Origin: Plasmodium malariae | Lineage: Eukaryota > Apicomplexa > Aconoidasida > Haemosporida > Plasmodiidae | Direction of reading: 5' to 3' | NCBI RefSeq assembly: GCF_900090045.1 | Contig: NC_041777.1 | Span: forward strand, 248,001 to 312,000 | Length of the DNA: 64,000 nt | Part shown: positions 1 to 14,300 of the stretch, in pieces | Numbering within the stretch: position 1 is the first letter of the stretch | Layout of the letters: each line of letters opens with the position of its first letter | Position numbers and translations under genes: made by a program | Notes under the pieces: generated by a model | The model's input: the letters and a program-made list of their open reading frames with translations, nothing else | What the model was told of the DNA's origin: nothing | Databases searched by the model: none

Positions 1-1836
1 CAAGAAAACTTTTTTGGGTTTCATATTTTATCCTCCCTTGCAGCACATAGCAAACAAGCAGATGGCAAAAGCTTCACGTGAAAAGTAAAAACGAACAAGT
101 GAAAGGGAGCTACAATAAAATAAGATATATCAACAGAGGAAATACGCGGGGAGCATAAGATGGGGGATATTCAGGCAGTGAGACAGTGATCCGTCTTAAA
201 ATGAAGCAAATATCTAAAGGTAAAGGAGGTCAAAAAATGACAAAAAGGAGACAAAAAAGAAACAACAAAAACCGTAAAAAACGACAAATAAGTGACAGAA
301 AAAACGACAAAAAAGTGACGGAAAAAACGACAAAAAAGTGACGGAAAAAACGACAAAAAAGTGATGGAAAAAACGACAAAAAAGTGATGGAAAAAAAGAC
401 AAAAAAGTGACGAAAAAATAATGAAAAGGTGGCAAATTCTATATATGAACTGAGCAAAACAAATTTGTACCAAATTATTATTTTTTATCTTGTCTTATGG
501 AGATGTTTGAACCATAACCTTAAGACTATCAAAAAAAAAAAATTATATTCCTTTAAAATTAAAATGTGTTAATGTATGTTTTACTTCGAAACGTAATTAA
601 AATTACGCTCAAAAAAAAAAAAAAAGGGTAAAGTGTGAGCATGTAATATAATATAGCGTTTTAGACAAAATATCAACGTTTAAATAAATCCATGTGATAA
701 TATTTTAATACTTTCTCTCAGCGACACAAATTAATGTTTTTAAAATGGAAAAAAGGAGTGAGGTGTAGAAAAAAAACATAAATTCATTTTTTTGGCCAGA
801 AAAGCAAGAACCTGTGTAAATGCACGAGCTGTTTGTAAATAATCAAAAGTAGGAGGGACCTCTTTTCTCCTCTTTTTTCCCCCCCCCTTTTGCTTTATTA
901 ATTTTTTGTTGCATGCAGCCCATAATACTCAAAAAAAAAAAGGAAAAGGACCTGTTTGTAATTCATTGAGTGTATAAATTGAAAGAAAAGAACAAAAAAA
1001 AATATATATATATTTTTATATATTTTTTTGTGAACACATATATATACTTTGTTTGTTCACCATTGCTGATATACTAATAAGAGTGAAAAAAAAAAAAAAA
1101 GAATTAAAATTTCAACACAATTTACTTAAATCCACATAAATTTGTTTTTTTCCATTTTTTCAAAATTTTAAAAAATTAAAAGGATCATTTTTCTCATTGA
1201 TGCTGATAATTTAGAGAACCTCCCACATGCTGACATTTTGAACTTCTTTTTATTTTATTTTATCTTATTTTATAACATTACAACGATAAAGTGAAATTGT
1301 TTAACATCTTTCGCAACTACAGTTTTTAGACCGTTGTACAAATGTTGTAAGCAATTAATTTTGAGAAAAAGTATTCTACATGTAAACAAATATACTTATG
1401 GGTTTATTTATTCGAATCATTTGAAGCAATGGAAAAACAAAAAAACGGAAAATTATGAATTGAAATTAAATATTAAAAATTACAAGTGAAAAATTATAAA
1501 TTAAAAAAAATGCTCAAAATGAAAGAGGAATTGTATATAGCAGTGAGGAAATTAATTTGTTCCAATATTATATGAGAGGAACATTTACGCGAAATGTTAC
1601 CTATTTAAAAAATAAAAAATTAAAAAAAATATATATATCGTTTCTCATGTTCATTTGTTGTACTATTATATATCAGATTCCATTTGTTTGTTCTCTTATA
1701 TTTCTGTTTGCATATGTTGGAACACTTCTTAACGTGTGAAGAGCAGGAATGGAAGCAAATAAAATTACACCATTATGCGCCTATGAATGTACGTGGGTTA
1801 TATCACTTAAATGTATAAATACACTCAAAGGGATAA
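1..1836. other. intergenic region downstream of P52
   Basis: No gene is supported here. It lies 3' of P52 and holds a 23-bp minisatellite near the left edge, several poly-A/poly-T runs and short AT-rich stretches. By synteny the sister gene P36 should lie further left on the minus strand, but none of its coding sequence is visible before the window begins. Short open frames, such as a hydrophobic 60-codon one at 1557-1739 (+), look like chance. Confidence 0.6.
278..420. repeat. 23-bp minisatellite (about 6 copies)
   Basis: The core 'cgacaaaaaagtgacgg' recurs at exact 23-bp spacing (for example at 305, 328 and 351) with few substitutions. The unit has no stop codon in any minus-strand frame, and 23 is not a multiple of 3, so all three minus frames stay open. 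The Phe-rich reading frames here are therefore an artefact. Confidence 0.85.
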
Positions 1837-2904
1837 TCAAATGCTAGCTAAAACTAAAATAAAAAATAAAAAGGAGGAATATTGTCCTATTTTGGAAGAC
1901 CCTTTTTGTGCTTGGTTATTTCTATGATCAGTCAAAATTTTTTCGTTTGTTGTCTCATTATTTGCACTATTGATAGGATATAAATTAAAGTTCTTTATTA
2001 AACTTAAAGAAAGGGTACCAGCATAAACATTTGCAGATACCTGATCAGCAATTGTACAGACGCACTTTACTTTTGTATTATCTTGTATACGAGATGGCAG
2101 AAATATATAAGACAGAAAATTCTTTGTTATTATATCATTATGATAAAAAAAGGGTTTGGGTATTACTTTAACTCCATTAACTAATCCTTCAATTTGTGTT
2201 TCTTCATTATTATCAGTCAGAACTGTATGAAAACATAATGATGGTAAAACAATCACATTGTTATTTTGATCAATAGCTGTACATTTAAAAGAAATTATAT
2301 CCTCTGCCTCACCATTAATATCACAATTGTTTTCATATTTTAAATTTACATTTTTTTCTAAAGAATTCGAATTATATTTTTTTCTCTCATTTTCTGAAAA
2401 ATAGAAATTACATCCTTTAACTTGATTTTTGCTGTTCTTAGAAAATTGTATATTCATTTTGTGAGCCTTTTGTCTCCCTCTATCAATACAATAACAAGAT
2501 GCAATAAATGTTTCTTGTATAGTATGAGGTATATACATATTATATGTACTTCCTTTATTACTCTTATTTATTAGTATGTCAGGTACTAATGTTTGTATAC
2601 TTTTCAAATCGTTCCTATCTTCATTATTAGTTCCTTTTTTCATTTGATTAAAACATTTGTTCAGATTATTTATATCTAAATTGTCAAAACGAGCAACACC
2701 ATTATTTTCATTATCTAAAGTATCTGTTGGACAATACAAGTTTACACCCTTACCAAAATCAATACCCACGAGACATTCCTTGTCTTCATAAAATTCTGAA
2801 TAACATAAAGGTATTCCATTCCTTTCATATAAAGAAAAGACATTCTTTACTAAATGTAATATACTCACTAAAAGGGATGTAATCGAAACCAGTGTGAAAT
2901 TCAT
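1837..2904 (-). CDS. P52: 6-cysteine protein P52 (sporozoite, GPI-type)
   Basis: Single-exon protein of 355 residues. A hydrophobic signal peptide covers about residues 1-24. Two s48/45 (6-cys) domains follow. Domain 1 (about 28-135) has six cysteines ending in the SCYC pair. Domain 2 (about 163-290) starts at 'GCNFYF' and ends at the KCVC pair, again with six. The tail is a short small-residue stretch (KGSSK) followed by a hydrophobic end, as in GPI-anchored 6-cys proteins. P52 works with P36 in sporozoite invasion of hepatocytes and in forming the parasitophorous vacuole. I chose P52 because of the GPI-like tail (P36 has none) and because in P. falciparum P52 is the neighbour of the large gene that comes next here. 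P38 is similar in length and architecture and cannot be excluded from sequence alone; synteny argues against it. Confidence 0.78.
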   Translation of the reverse strand: MNFTLVSITSLLVSILHLVKNVFSLYERNGIPLCYSEFYEDKECLVGIDFGKGVNLYCPTDTLDNENNGVARFDNLDINNLNKCFNQMKKGTNNEDRNDLKSIQTLVPDILINKSNKGSTYNMYIPHTIQETFIASCYCIDRGRQKAHKMNIQFSKNSKNQVKGCNFYFSENERKKYNSNSLEKNVNLKYENNCDINGEAEDIISFKCTAIDQNNNVIVLPSLCFHTVLTDNNEETQIEGLVNGVKVIPKPFFYHNDIITKNFLSYIFLPSRIQDNTKVKCVCTIADQVSANVYAGTLSLSLIKNFNLYPINSANNETTNEKILTDHRNNQAQKGSSKIGQYSSFLFFILVLASI

Positions 2905-3029
2905 AATCGAACGTGCTAAAAAAGGGCTTAAATTTTTTTTTTTTTACTGTATTATTTGAATTTCACGAAGTATTTAATAAAAAAAAAAAAAAAAAATTAA
3001 AAAATTAGCAAAGTAATAAATTCAAAAAC

Positions 3030-3237
3030 TGATAAATTGATAAAATGACAAATTGGCGAGTTGACAAATGGACAAGTTGACAAATGGACAAGTTGACAAA
3101 TTTACAAGTTGACAAATTTACAAGTTGACAAGTTTACATGTTGACAAATTTACAAGTTGACAAGTTTACAAGTTGACAAATGGACAAGTTGACAAGTATA
3201 CAAATTTACAAGTTTACAAATTTACAAGTTGACATAT
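3030..3237. repeat. octamer minisatellite upstream of P52
   Basis: Roughly 25 tandem copies of an 8-bp unit close to 'acaagttg' alternating with 'acaaattt' or 'acaaatgg'. It begins about 125 bp upstream of the P52 start codon, so it lies in the promoter or 5' UTR zone. Confidence 0.8.
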
Positions 3238-3458
3238 ATTAGTGAACTCCTGTTTGTGCATAAAATGTTACGTGATAAGGAACAGAGAAGGATGCCGTCT
3301 TTTCAAAAGGGACGTACAAGTTTTGTTAAAGTTTATTTTTATATTGACGAATTGAAACAACCAAGTTTATTCAAAATGTATTTTAAGACATGGAAAAAAA
3401 AAAAAAAATGACAAGTTCTATTGTCAGTGTGCTGCAAAAAATGACATGATGTTGTCTT

Positions 3459-3466
3459 TTGCATGC
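3459..3466. promoter_or_regulatory. possible AP2-Sp-type site (TTGCATGC)
   Basis: The sequence ttgcatgc lies about 555 bp upstream of the P52 start; a second TGCATG core is at 3767-3772. The sporozoite regulator AP2-Sp recognises TGCATG-type sequences, and P52 is a sporozoite gene. TGCATG-like words are common in this intergenic DNA, so this is only suggestive. Confidence 0.3.
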
Positions 3467-6371
3467 TCTCAAAAAACTTATATATATGTATACCTTTTAA
3501 TAAAATGCAATTGTAATTTTATAAATTAATTTTTTTCCTTTTCCATATATATGCATATGTATTTATATGTATACATATGCATATACATCCGTATAACTAA
3601 TTAAAGCAAATACAACGCAAAACCATTCCCGTGAACATTTCTCAAAACTTCCATCGTAAAATGAATAAAGTGTTTCGTAGAAAATAGACTTTTTTTGTAT
3701 GATAAAAATGTGTTTCCATAATAATTTACAAAAACAAGATTTAATAAAACATAGTGTCTCTCTGTATGCATGTAAACAGTTACTGTTCTTCAAATCATTA
3801 TGTTTCAATGATGTACCAATTCAAAGCAACAAGAAACGCTTAAACATTTTGAGCAGAAGAAACCTTCATAATTACAACAATAAAAAAAAAAAAAATTCAA
3901 AATAATTAATTATAATAATAAAGGAACAAAAATTAAGAAAAATCAAAATAATCAAAATTATGCCTATTTAAAAATATTTTGGAGCACAAAAATTGGTAGC
4001 AAATTGAGAAAAAATATACTTTTCCAAATGTTAACATTTTTACATTCCAAAAATGATATGTTACAGACCATTGATCAGCCATCTTTGTCCTTTTCTCTTA
4101 TTCATTCGATTGCTCACATATTTCTACATGTTATCTACATATACATGCATTGCACAAGTTACATATATTATGTCATTTTCATATCAAACACGCACAGATT
4201 TATGTTAAATTGTAAAAATAGGCTTAAATTACATATTCTTGTTAAATATGGAATAAACAATTATAAACTTCATACTGTATTAGATTCCATAATAGCATTA
4301 ACAATAATAATAAAAAGAAAATTCCTTTTTGTGCAAACAAATGGCGATATATTTACGTACGCTTATAATTAATTATATTTATGTACATAAATATTACTAT
4401 ACCAACAGAATTAAGAGCTCATTTATGAAGCAATTTAAAATTTTAGCTAATATATATATATATACATGCATACTTACATATACATATAAACACATGTTCA
4501 CCCACATATTGAACAATTTTACTTATAAGCATTAAAACAAGTATTGTTAAAATATATTAACAAATCAAACATGATGTATATTTTATTTGTCGCATAAGCG
4601 TATTACAAAAGAGTATCGCACTTGAGCCTACTTCTCATGCTTTAGTAACGTTTCCATCACTTTAAAACGTACACGTACATATATATACTTATACATATAT
4701 ATATGTATATATATATTGCACATTCACGTGAAATATGTGCTTCCCCTCTTCGTATTAAATAAACACTATTGTATATTATTCTTTAGCACTTGATGTGAAA
4801 AGGAAAAATTTATAAGGAGGTTTTGCAAGTATGACATATCTTATGAATGAGCCAATAAAGGTGTTTATAGCTTCTACAATTTTACATCCTATACTTAAAA
4901 TATTTTTATTTCTTGCAGCAAGGCAAAGATTATACATGTGAAAAATGCAACCATATGCTTACATGCGTACACAACTTACGTATATACATACATGCATAGA
5001 CATATGCATGTATGCTAAAAGAAACTACCAACTTTAAAATGCTGCAATGTGGAGAATATATTTTTTAAAGGCGAAAAGTTCGATGCACATAACTGTCGCA
5101 TCGATGAAGTCCTAATTTTTTAATTGGAAAAAAGAAAAAAAAATTTTAAATAAAAAATAAAAGGAAATAAAAGAAAAAATAAGAAAAAAAAAAAAAAAAA
5201 AAAAAACGCTAATCTCTAAGATGTAAAAATTATAATTCCATTAAACAAAAAAAATAAATAAATAAGATAACTCATCTGTTAAATCACAGAATTATTTATA
5301 TTTGCATTTTGCAATATATGCAACTAGTGTTCATATATTTATTACTACGATTATTCTTACATGCACACATGTGTGTATATCTTTATCCATTTTAAAAAAA
5401 ATGTGATATAAACTTTTTTTTTTCATCATGCCACATCTAACACATAGTCGAAATTTTTATGTGCCTTGGGAATACGTTTTTAAAATTTCATAAATAATAT
5501 ATATAATTGTTTAGAATCTTAAAAAAATTGAAATAACATATATGTGTAGGCTATTAAAATGTGTGCTTGTACATGTGTATACTAATACATGCGTATGCTA
5601 ATACATGCGTATACTAATACATATGTTTGCGCATACATGTGTAACAAGGAACATACATATTTGTTTAAGAAAATTTTTACGACTTTACAATATGATTCCC
5701 TTATCTATTATACATTCGATTTATCCACTGTATTTTTATTTTATTAAAAATAATAAAATAAAAAAAAAAAAAAAAAAAATGAAATAGGACTTGAAAATAT
5801 CGAAGACCACAAGAAAAGGTGTTAAAAGTAAATGTTTTTGCTTGAACATCCTACAACTATTTTATTTTAAAAATCAATATGTGCATCGATACAAAATTTT
5901 TTTTTTTTTCCCTCTATTTGTATTAAGAAGATGTATTCCTCTTTTCATTCTTTTTTTGTTTTATATGTATTTATATGTGTGTTTTTGCATATATGTGTAT
6001 GCGCGTATATATGCATGTATATATGTATATACATACATATATATATATATATATATACACCTATATTCATATATACAACTACATTCATACATACACATGT
6101 TTATATATCTCTTTAAATTATAAGATAGGATTTAAAAAAAAGGAAAAAAAAAAAATACATTTCTTATATAATGCAACTACACATAAAAATGAAAATATAT
6201 AACAATTTTACAAATCCATTATATGCATATAAAATTATCTATAATGTAAAATGAAAAGAATTTAATGAAGATATACGTGATTGTATTTTATTATGACTAT
6301 AAATACAATAGTGTTATTTTTCTTGTTACTTTTCCTCCTTCCTTTTCCCTCGTTTTTTACTCATTTTTTCC

Positions 6372-6510
6372 TTTTCTTAATTTTTCTTAATTTTGCATAA
6401 TATTTCTTAATATTTCATAATTTTTCCAAATTTTTCTTAATTTTTCCAAATTTTTCTTAATTTTTCCAAAGTTTTCTTAATTTTTCCCAATTTTTCTCTC
6501 TTCCTTTTTC
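6372..6510. repeat. 10-bp-period T-rich repeat
   Basis: Alternating decamers 'tttttcttaa' and 'tttttccaaa' with small variants, about 13 copies. No coding role is apparent. Confidence 0.75.
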
Positions 6511-7158
6511 TCATTTTCCAAAGCATAATTACTTTCTTACATTCTAAAATATGTGCGCACATTTTATTTTCAAAATTTTGATACATATAAAAAATAGAAT
6601 AATTACAACCTATTAAGGAAGTATTATAGAATGCATGATTTATTATATCTACACATTTTTTATGATATGCAGTTTTCATTTTTTAAATTTCTTCTCCCTG
6701 GGAATAATTAATGAACATACATTTTCAAAGAAAAAATACTTCCCTCATTTAGCACCTTATTTATCTATTTTAAAAATACACTTTAGTTTTACTGTTATGT
6801 ATATATGAACGGTTTATACATGGATACGCATATATTTATATATATGTATATATATGACTTAACTACTGTATAATTATGTGGTCCACGACTGTTTATTATT
6901 ATACATAATTAAAAGAACATACGAATAAAGGAATTTTGTTTGGTGTGAAATAACATACAAAATTGTATGTTTTTCCGCAAATCATTTTCCTTCTATAAAA
7001 TATCAAATAACGTATTATTCTCAGCACACTTGCATATAGGTGTTCACGTATATACATATGTATATATGTATAAATATATGTAAATATAAAAATGCATATT
7101 TGCACGTATGTGTTCATATGTATATATATGTAAGTATACACAGATATATGCATTTTAA

Positions 7159-7266
<108 letters not shown>

Positions 7267-8625
7267 TGGATGTCTACACACGTTCTACGTATGTATAAGT
7301 ATATATAGATATATATTCTCCTTTTATGCATTTGTATAAATATTTTCAAATGTGCATATGTGATTGTTCATGTATGCATAAATATATATATATATATATA
7401 TATATACATGTGCATATATATGTACACATATATATATATTTATTTACATATACCAGCATGAGCAATGTTGATGCTCATTTTCATCAAATACGAAAAAGAA
7501 ACAAACAAAAAATGACCACATACATTTCGGTAGGAATACTTAATTATACGTGCATGTATATATATTAATTGGTATTCCTAATGTATAATGTCTGTATACA
7601 TAATAAAAATATGTAAATAAATATACATACATGCATATATATAAATATATGTATGCATGTACGTATATAGTATATAATAATATTCTCAATTAAGCTTTAT
7701 TGAGCTTTGTCACAAATATCTTTTTTTTTTTTACTTATATCACTTCATTTTAATGTCTTTACTATTAATGAAAAAAAATATGCAAAGTTGATGAAAATAG
7801 ATATATGACACTAAAAAAATAAAATAAAATAAAATAAAACATTTTAACAATATATGTGTTTAGATAAGAGCTTATTGATAACTTCCTTTACATTTATGTT
7901 TATTCTTAAATTTTACTTCACTATGTTTTGTGGTCGACTTTCCTATAATAATTGTATATCAATATTTATACATTATTTTATATATAGATGTAGATATATA
8001 GATATATAAAAATAAATTTCACAACGTGTCATACACATTTAAGATAAGATCATATGATTTCACAAATATAAATGATTCATAAAATTATTAAAAAAAAAAA
8101 AAAAAAAAACTACCATTTCATCTTTAATTTTTTAAGCCTTAATTTTTAAACCTTACTATTATACAAATGCGTACATGTCAAAAATGGTGCATGTTTAAAG
8201 GAGCCATATGTTTGTATGGGCACATCTATGTATATATACATGTGTATATATATATATATATATTATATATAATAATGCATATGTAATATCATAAATATCA
8301 TTCTAATTTTGCTAGAAATGCCATTCTTTTTCTTTTTGTATTGTTATCTTGCATTCGCATGTGCAATTTTTCCCTTTTTATTATCATTACCTTTTTTTTT
8401 TTTTTACATTTTTTACGTAACACCGTAAGCTTAATTATTTTATTGTTCATTATATTTCATATCGTACGATTCATTGTGTGCTTTATTCCACATTTATTTC
8501 CGTAGTATACTGTTTGTATTTTTATGAAACCCTCATAGATATAGCTGTTGTTTTATAAGATCAGAATTACATTAATATATTTATTTCCCTTCATGCACCT
8601 ACGGGTAAATATATGTGTACCAACA

Positions 8626-8626
<1 letters not shown>

Positions 8627-8673
<47 letters not shown>
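8627..8673. repeat. (TA)n microsatellite
   Basis: An uninterrupted TA dinucleotide tract of about 47 bp, followed by 'tatgtatatgtatttatatg'-like degenerate sequence. Confidence 0.95.
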
Positions 8674-8679
<6 letters not shown>

Positions 8680-11317
8680 GTATTTATATATGTATATATG
8701 TATGTATAGTAAATAGTAATTTTAAGCATATATAGTTAAATTTCCTATTACGCATATTAGATGTTTTCCTTTTCAATTTTTAATCTGTAGAGATATTTAT
8801 ATGCATGTACATACAAGTGCATTTCGTTTATTTCATTTGTTTTAATATATAACAATATTTCACATAATCAACACCCCCCTTTTAATTTATGTCACTCATG
8901 CTTAGTATTTTTTTTTTTTAAATGTTTTTCTCTTACATTAAAATAATAATATATATGTTCTGCGAAAATATGATATTAACTTATGCATATATTATATTTC
9001 ATAAAAATCGTTTACAACGATTACAACTGTTATACTTGATCATGTCTTACGTATATTATATAATAAATAAGTAATAAATGGTGAAATCCTTTCTTCATTA
9101 ATTAAAAATGCAGTTATGGATTGATTAAAAAAATAAGCGTAGAATAATGAAATACTACCCCTCTCCAATGTATGCACATATGTGTGCATATAAATATGCA
9201 TATATATATACATGTATATATGGCAGACTCTTTTCCCCTATACCTATTTATGTTGTGCCTTAAAAGTAAAAAAAAATAGCCTGAGACTGAAAATACATTA
9301 ATATATCATTTTTAATTTTCTGTTTTTTCTTTTAATTAATTACATTACTATTATTAAAGAATATACATATTATTTCAGACACTTAAATAAAGCACATAAT
9401 TATGATGAGTACCTCTTTACCTTTTTCACTTTTGTATTCTCTATTAAATATAATTCCTAACCTTGATATATTTTTTTTTAAATATGCAATACTTACATTT
9501 TGTTTTTATCATTACGCAATAGTATTAAAAAGTTCTCATTTTTTACCTTTTGTCTTAATAATGTATGCACGTAAATAAGTTGTACATATATACATACATA
9601 TGCACCTATCTAATGCACCTCTTTTTATTTTAATTGAAGTTTCGCCTATTCCACTTTGAATTTTAAATCATTCACTTTGCCTTTTTTACAACTTGTGCCT
9701 TATGTATGTATATATATATATATATATATATTCATTTATAATTATTTTTCTTTTTTTTTTTTGTCTTTTCCTGATGAACATACTTCCTTAATTTTGTGCA
9801 TATAGATGTCAACTGTTAGAAATATTACATATATAAACACATACAAATGTGTGGGCATGAAAACATATGCGCATACATACATACAAACATATATGTATAT
9901 ATATATATATGTATGCACATTTTTATGCGCACAAATGTGTGGAATACTTATTCAGCCTATGCTGTTACGCTTTATTAGCCCCAAATATGTCCTCTTCAAA
10001 ATTTTCATTCGAATAAAAATATAAGGCATTTTTATTTTAATTAAAACATATGTTTCATTGCTATATGTGTGTATGTGTTTACCCATAGTAGTATATATGT
10101 GCATACGTAGTAGTTATGTCGAAACTATTTCATGATAGTGTTTCTTAATAGTAGCACGTTTACATGCTTATTTAATGTACACTATAATAAAATGCTGTAA
10201 ATATACAGGGGAATTACTGTAAAAATTCAAATTCCTTAATGAATTGACGTTACAATATATATATAGGAAAAAAAAAAAATATTATGAGAAACACGCACAA
10301 AACTGCTATACATTTTCTTTGCTTAATTTTTTTATACATAAAACTTCATGTATGTGAAAATTATTATGAGAACACAGTTTTTAAGTATATCTTAAAATCG
10401 ATATATAGTTAGTCTAATATATTGCATGCTGTTTTTCTTTTTTTTCTTTTTTTTTATCACTTTAATTATATTGTTCATTGATGACAATTGCTATAAAGCG
10501 AGTCCATATATTTTAATGGAACTAATAGAAAAATAATAGTAGTAATTCATTTTAATTTTCAGCATCAGTGTAATATTCTTCAATGTAGAAGAAAAAAAAG
10601 AAAAACTTTTATGAGTAATGACAACCTAAGGGCGAAGTTCATATAGGTATATATATGAAATTATTTCTAACTTTGTGAATACACATACGTATATGTACCT
10701 ATCTGTATGTATATATATATATATATATACATACACACCTACGTGCATGTTCTCTACGACTTCCTGCCGCATCGATTGTTTCTGACAGTTAAACGGTGAG
10801 ATATCTTTACAGATGTACGAGAAATTAAATTCTTTATATTTGATAATAACAACTTATTAATGTAAGAAACAATTCTATGTATTAATCAGTTCTATAGTTT
10901 TTTAAATTATATATGAATTTTCTTTCTACATTTCGTTATATACATAGATTGATTATATAACAAACGTTACTTTGCATTCCACATAGTCGTATTAATTTTA
11001 TTTTTTTTTTTACCCTGCTCACACCTTTTTCATTATAACATTGTAACGTTTTATTTGAATTCATAAATACCAAATAAAATTTTTAGCAACAAATACATGT
11101 CTTGCATTAATAATTTATAATTAACAACTTTGCATATACACACATATATGTGCACATTTGTACACATGTGAACAACTGCTGATACCAGTCGCCAGATAGG
11201 CACACAGATAGACAAGCAGACATATAGATATATTGATACACATACATACATATATACACAATATAAGAGCGTAAACTAAGAAAAAAGCGCAGATATATAT
11301 TTTTGTGAGCACAAAAA

Positions 11318-14300
11318 ATGGGGGACAAGGCACACTTATTTTTAAACGTAGTGGAAAATCCGTCTAAGGAAGAATTTAGTGTTGTACTTAACAACATAAA
11401 TATAAAAAGAAAACAAAAAGAGAAATTACAGAATTTGGTATCTGAGGTAGGATATAATATTTATGATTACGCACTAAAGGAAGAAAAAAACTCCTATTAT
11501 GCACTAAGAATGGATAACAGTATAAATGAAAATGTAAAAAATGGAAACAACTCAGATACGACATATCATTTCTTATTTAACGAAAAGGAAAACAGAGGAA
11601 ATAATATTGCCCATTCAGTGGAAGGTAATATTTTAAATAACATGAACAGGGAATATAGTTCTAGTTCTTTAAAGTCAAATGTAAGGAGAAAAGAAAAAAA
11701 TAAAATGAGTGCTATTTATGATCATAATGATACTGATGTTTGTACAAACTTAAGTGTCATTCATGGCAGCAATTCCAATAAATATTCCAAAGCCAACACG
11801 GAGCTACTTGCTCAGTATAATAATATAATGAATTATGAAAAAAAAAAATATAACTTGAAAAAGGATAATATACAGAATTATGCAAATGAAGAAAATATTC
11901 ATTATAATTCTTCTCGTTTTGAACAAATTCATAATATAAGTGAAATGAATGAAAAAAACGATCAAATTTTTAAGCACCTAAAAGAGGAAGTGCCATATCA
12001 AGGGGATAATAAGAGGACACATACATCCTTGCAGTCATCCACAAGTAACATAGAACTAAACATGTTCAATAACAATATGAACGCAGAGAGTCGACTGAGC
12101 AAAGGTGTAAGTGCAACTGAAGCGTGTGATTTGAGCAAAATGAGTAAATCATGTCAGTTGAGCAAATTGAACCAAATTAACCATTTGAACCAGTTCAGCG
12201 GCGTCGTAAATAATAGCCTGGGCAACGATGGACATTTTGAAAATGTGCACTCTTATGACAGAACTAATGATTACAGTTTTTACATGCTAAAAAAAAGAGA
12301 GTTAACATATCTAGATGAACTAAATCAAAGGGATATACATGACAATGATAGTATTCCTGCGTATAATAAACTTCAAAATAAGGAAGCAGTTACTAATTTA
12401 GTTGATGATGATTATACAAACTATAATTTAAATAAAGTACATAATATATTTAGTGTTAAATACGACAAAATGAACTCTAATAAATATAATTTATTTAATA
12501 AAAACATCCATATATGTAGTGATCATAAGGGGTTGCCTTGTATTAGCTGCATTGATCAGAATACGGGGGACAAATGTATGTTCAGACTAGTAAATGCTTG
12601 CGATAGAACAACTAATTATAAAAGTGTAGGTGATACCAACATTAGAATCAACCTTAACGATGTTACTTGCGTGAATGAAGGTAGTCTATATAATGATGAA
12701 GCATTCAACCACAATATGGTCATTCCACGTGTCAGTGATGCATTAGATAATCGGAAGAAAACCATCAATAGTAGTGGCGGTACTACCGGAAGAGTCAGTG
12801 TCGACATTAATGGATATAAATGCGATGATAGAGAAAGCAACTTGAATTATAAACATTTTGCAAATATAGACAATGCCCGATATAGAAGTGGTGATGAGAA
12901 TACTTTAAATTTTGTGGAAGATTATATAAATGATATGAATGCACATAAATTAATAATAAACACCAGTAGCAGCAATACTAATACGCAGGCGATAGGTGTC
13001 AATAACGGCAGTGTGAACTTCCCTAACAATTTGAAAAGGATTACTGTAAATACACATAACCAGAGGGATAACGGCACGAACTGGGGTGAACAACTAGACC
13101 AGTGCTATATGGATAGCACAAATAGGTCATATAATATGAAAAAACATGAACTTAGAAATGTGGGAAGCAATATAGCAAGAGCTGAAATTGTTAGAGGTGA
13201 AAGTATAAGGTGTGAAAATATAAGGGGTGAAAGTGTAAGGGGTGAAAGTGTAAGGGGTGCAAGTGTAAGGGGTGAAAGTGTAATGGGTGCAAGTGTAAGG
13301 GGTGAAAGTGTAAGGGGTGCAAGTGTAAGGGGTGAAAGTATAAGAGATGAGAGCGTAATAAATGAAAGCATAAATGGGGAAAACATAATGAACCAAAACA
13401 ATTGCGCATTTTTGCAAAATGATACGGAACTACCACACGTTTCACTAGCTGTAGAGAACATATTGTTAAACAAAGATAGCGTGAATTATAATAGGTATTT
13501 GTTCAAAAATAATGTGAAAGATATAATCCCCATGAATAGCATCAGTCGCATTCAGCACATAGACTGTGAGAAAATGAGAAAGAACGATCTAAATAAATAT
13601 GAAAATTATGAGGGAAATATGAGATTGCAGGGAGGAGAACCAAGTCCAGAGAGTTGCAAAATAAGTGGGAATTCGAAATTTAAGTCTAATGTAAAAATGA
13701 ATTGTGCATATTGTGCAAATTATGCTAATTGCGCTAACTATGTAGATTGTGCTAATTGTGCAAATTGCATAAATTGTGGGAATAATAGGCAGCCGACAAA
13801 TGATAAAAGAAATAACGAAACCGCACACACGAACAGTAATAATAATACCAAATGGTTCTTTGACTTTAATCAGGGAAGTAATAATATCAGTCTGAATAAT
13901 AATACACGTATGATGGTTAAAAACAGTTCATATAATTTAAATGATAATGGAAAGCTACTAAACAGTGTGAGAATCGCTAACAGTGTTAACAGTGATGACA
14001 ACAACATGAATGAGGGAATCCTTTACATTGATGAATGTAACCGCATTGAACCGTTTTATCAAGAAGAGCCATACAACAATTATGCTAACTGTGAAGGTGC
14101 ATGCGTCAGTATTAGCAAGAGAAACTGCATGAGTGCCAATGGTAACGTTGGTAACTACATAAGTGAAAGTAATAACCATGCCGATGGTAATAATAGCTAC
14201 AAAAATGGTAATAGTTTTTCTGAAGAGGTTCTTCTAGGTGCAAGCACACGTAAAAAGAACTACGAAAATAAAGAAAAGGAAGAATATCAACATAACTGCT

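Noticed and set aside
171..473. Three overlapping Phe-rich minus-strand reading frames
   Set aside because: They are produced by a 23-bp minisatellite that has no stop codon in any minus frame; no start context or conserved sequence.
1557..1739. Hydrophobic 60-codon plus-strand frame
   Set aside because: Short, AT-rich, no splice partner or recognisable homology; hydrophobicity is expected from T-rich codons.
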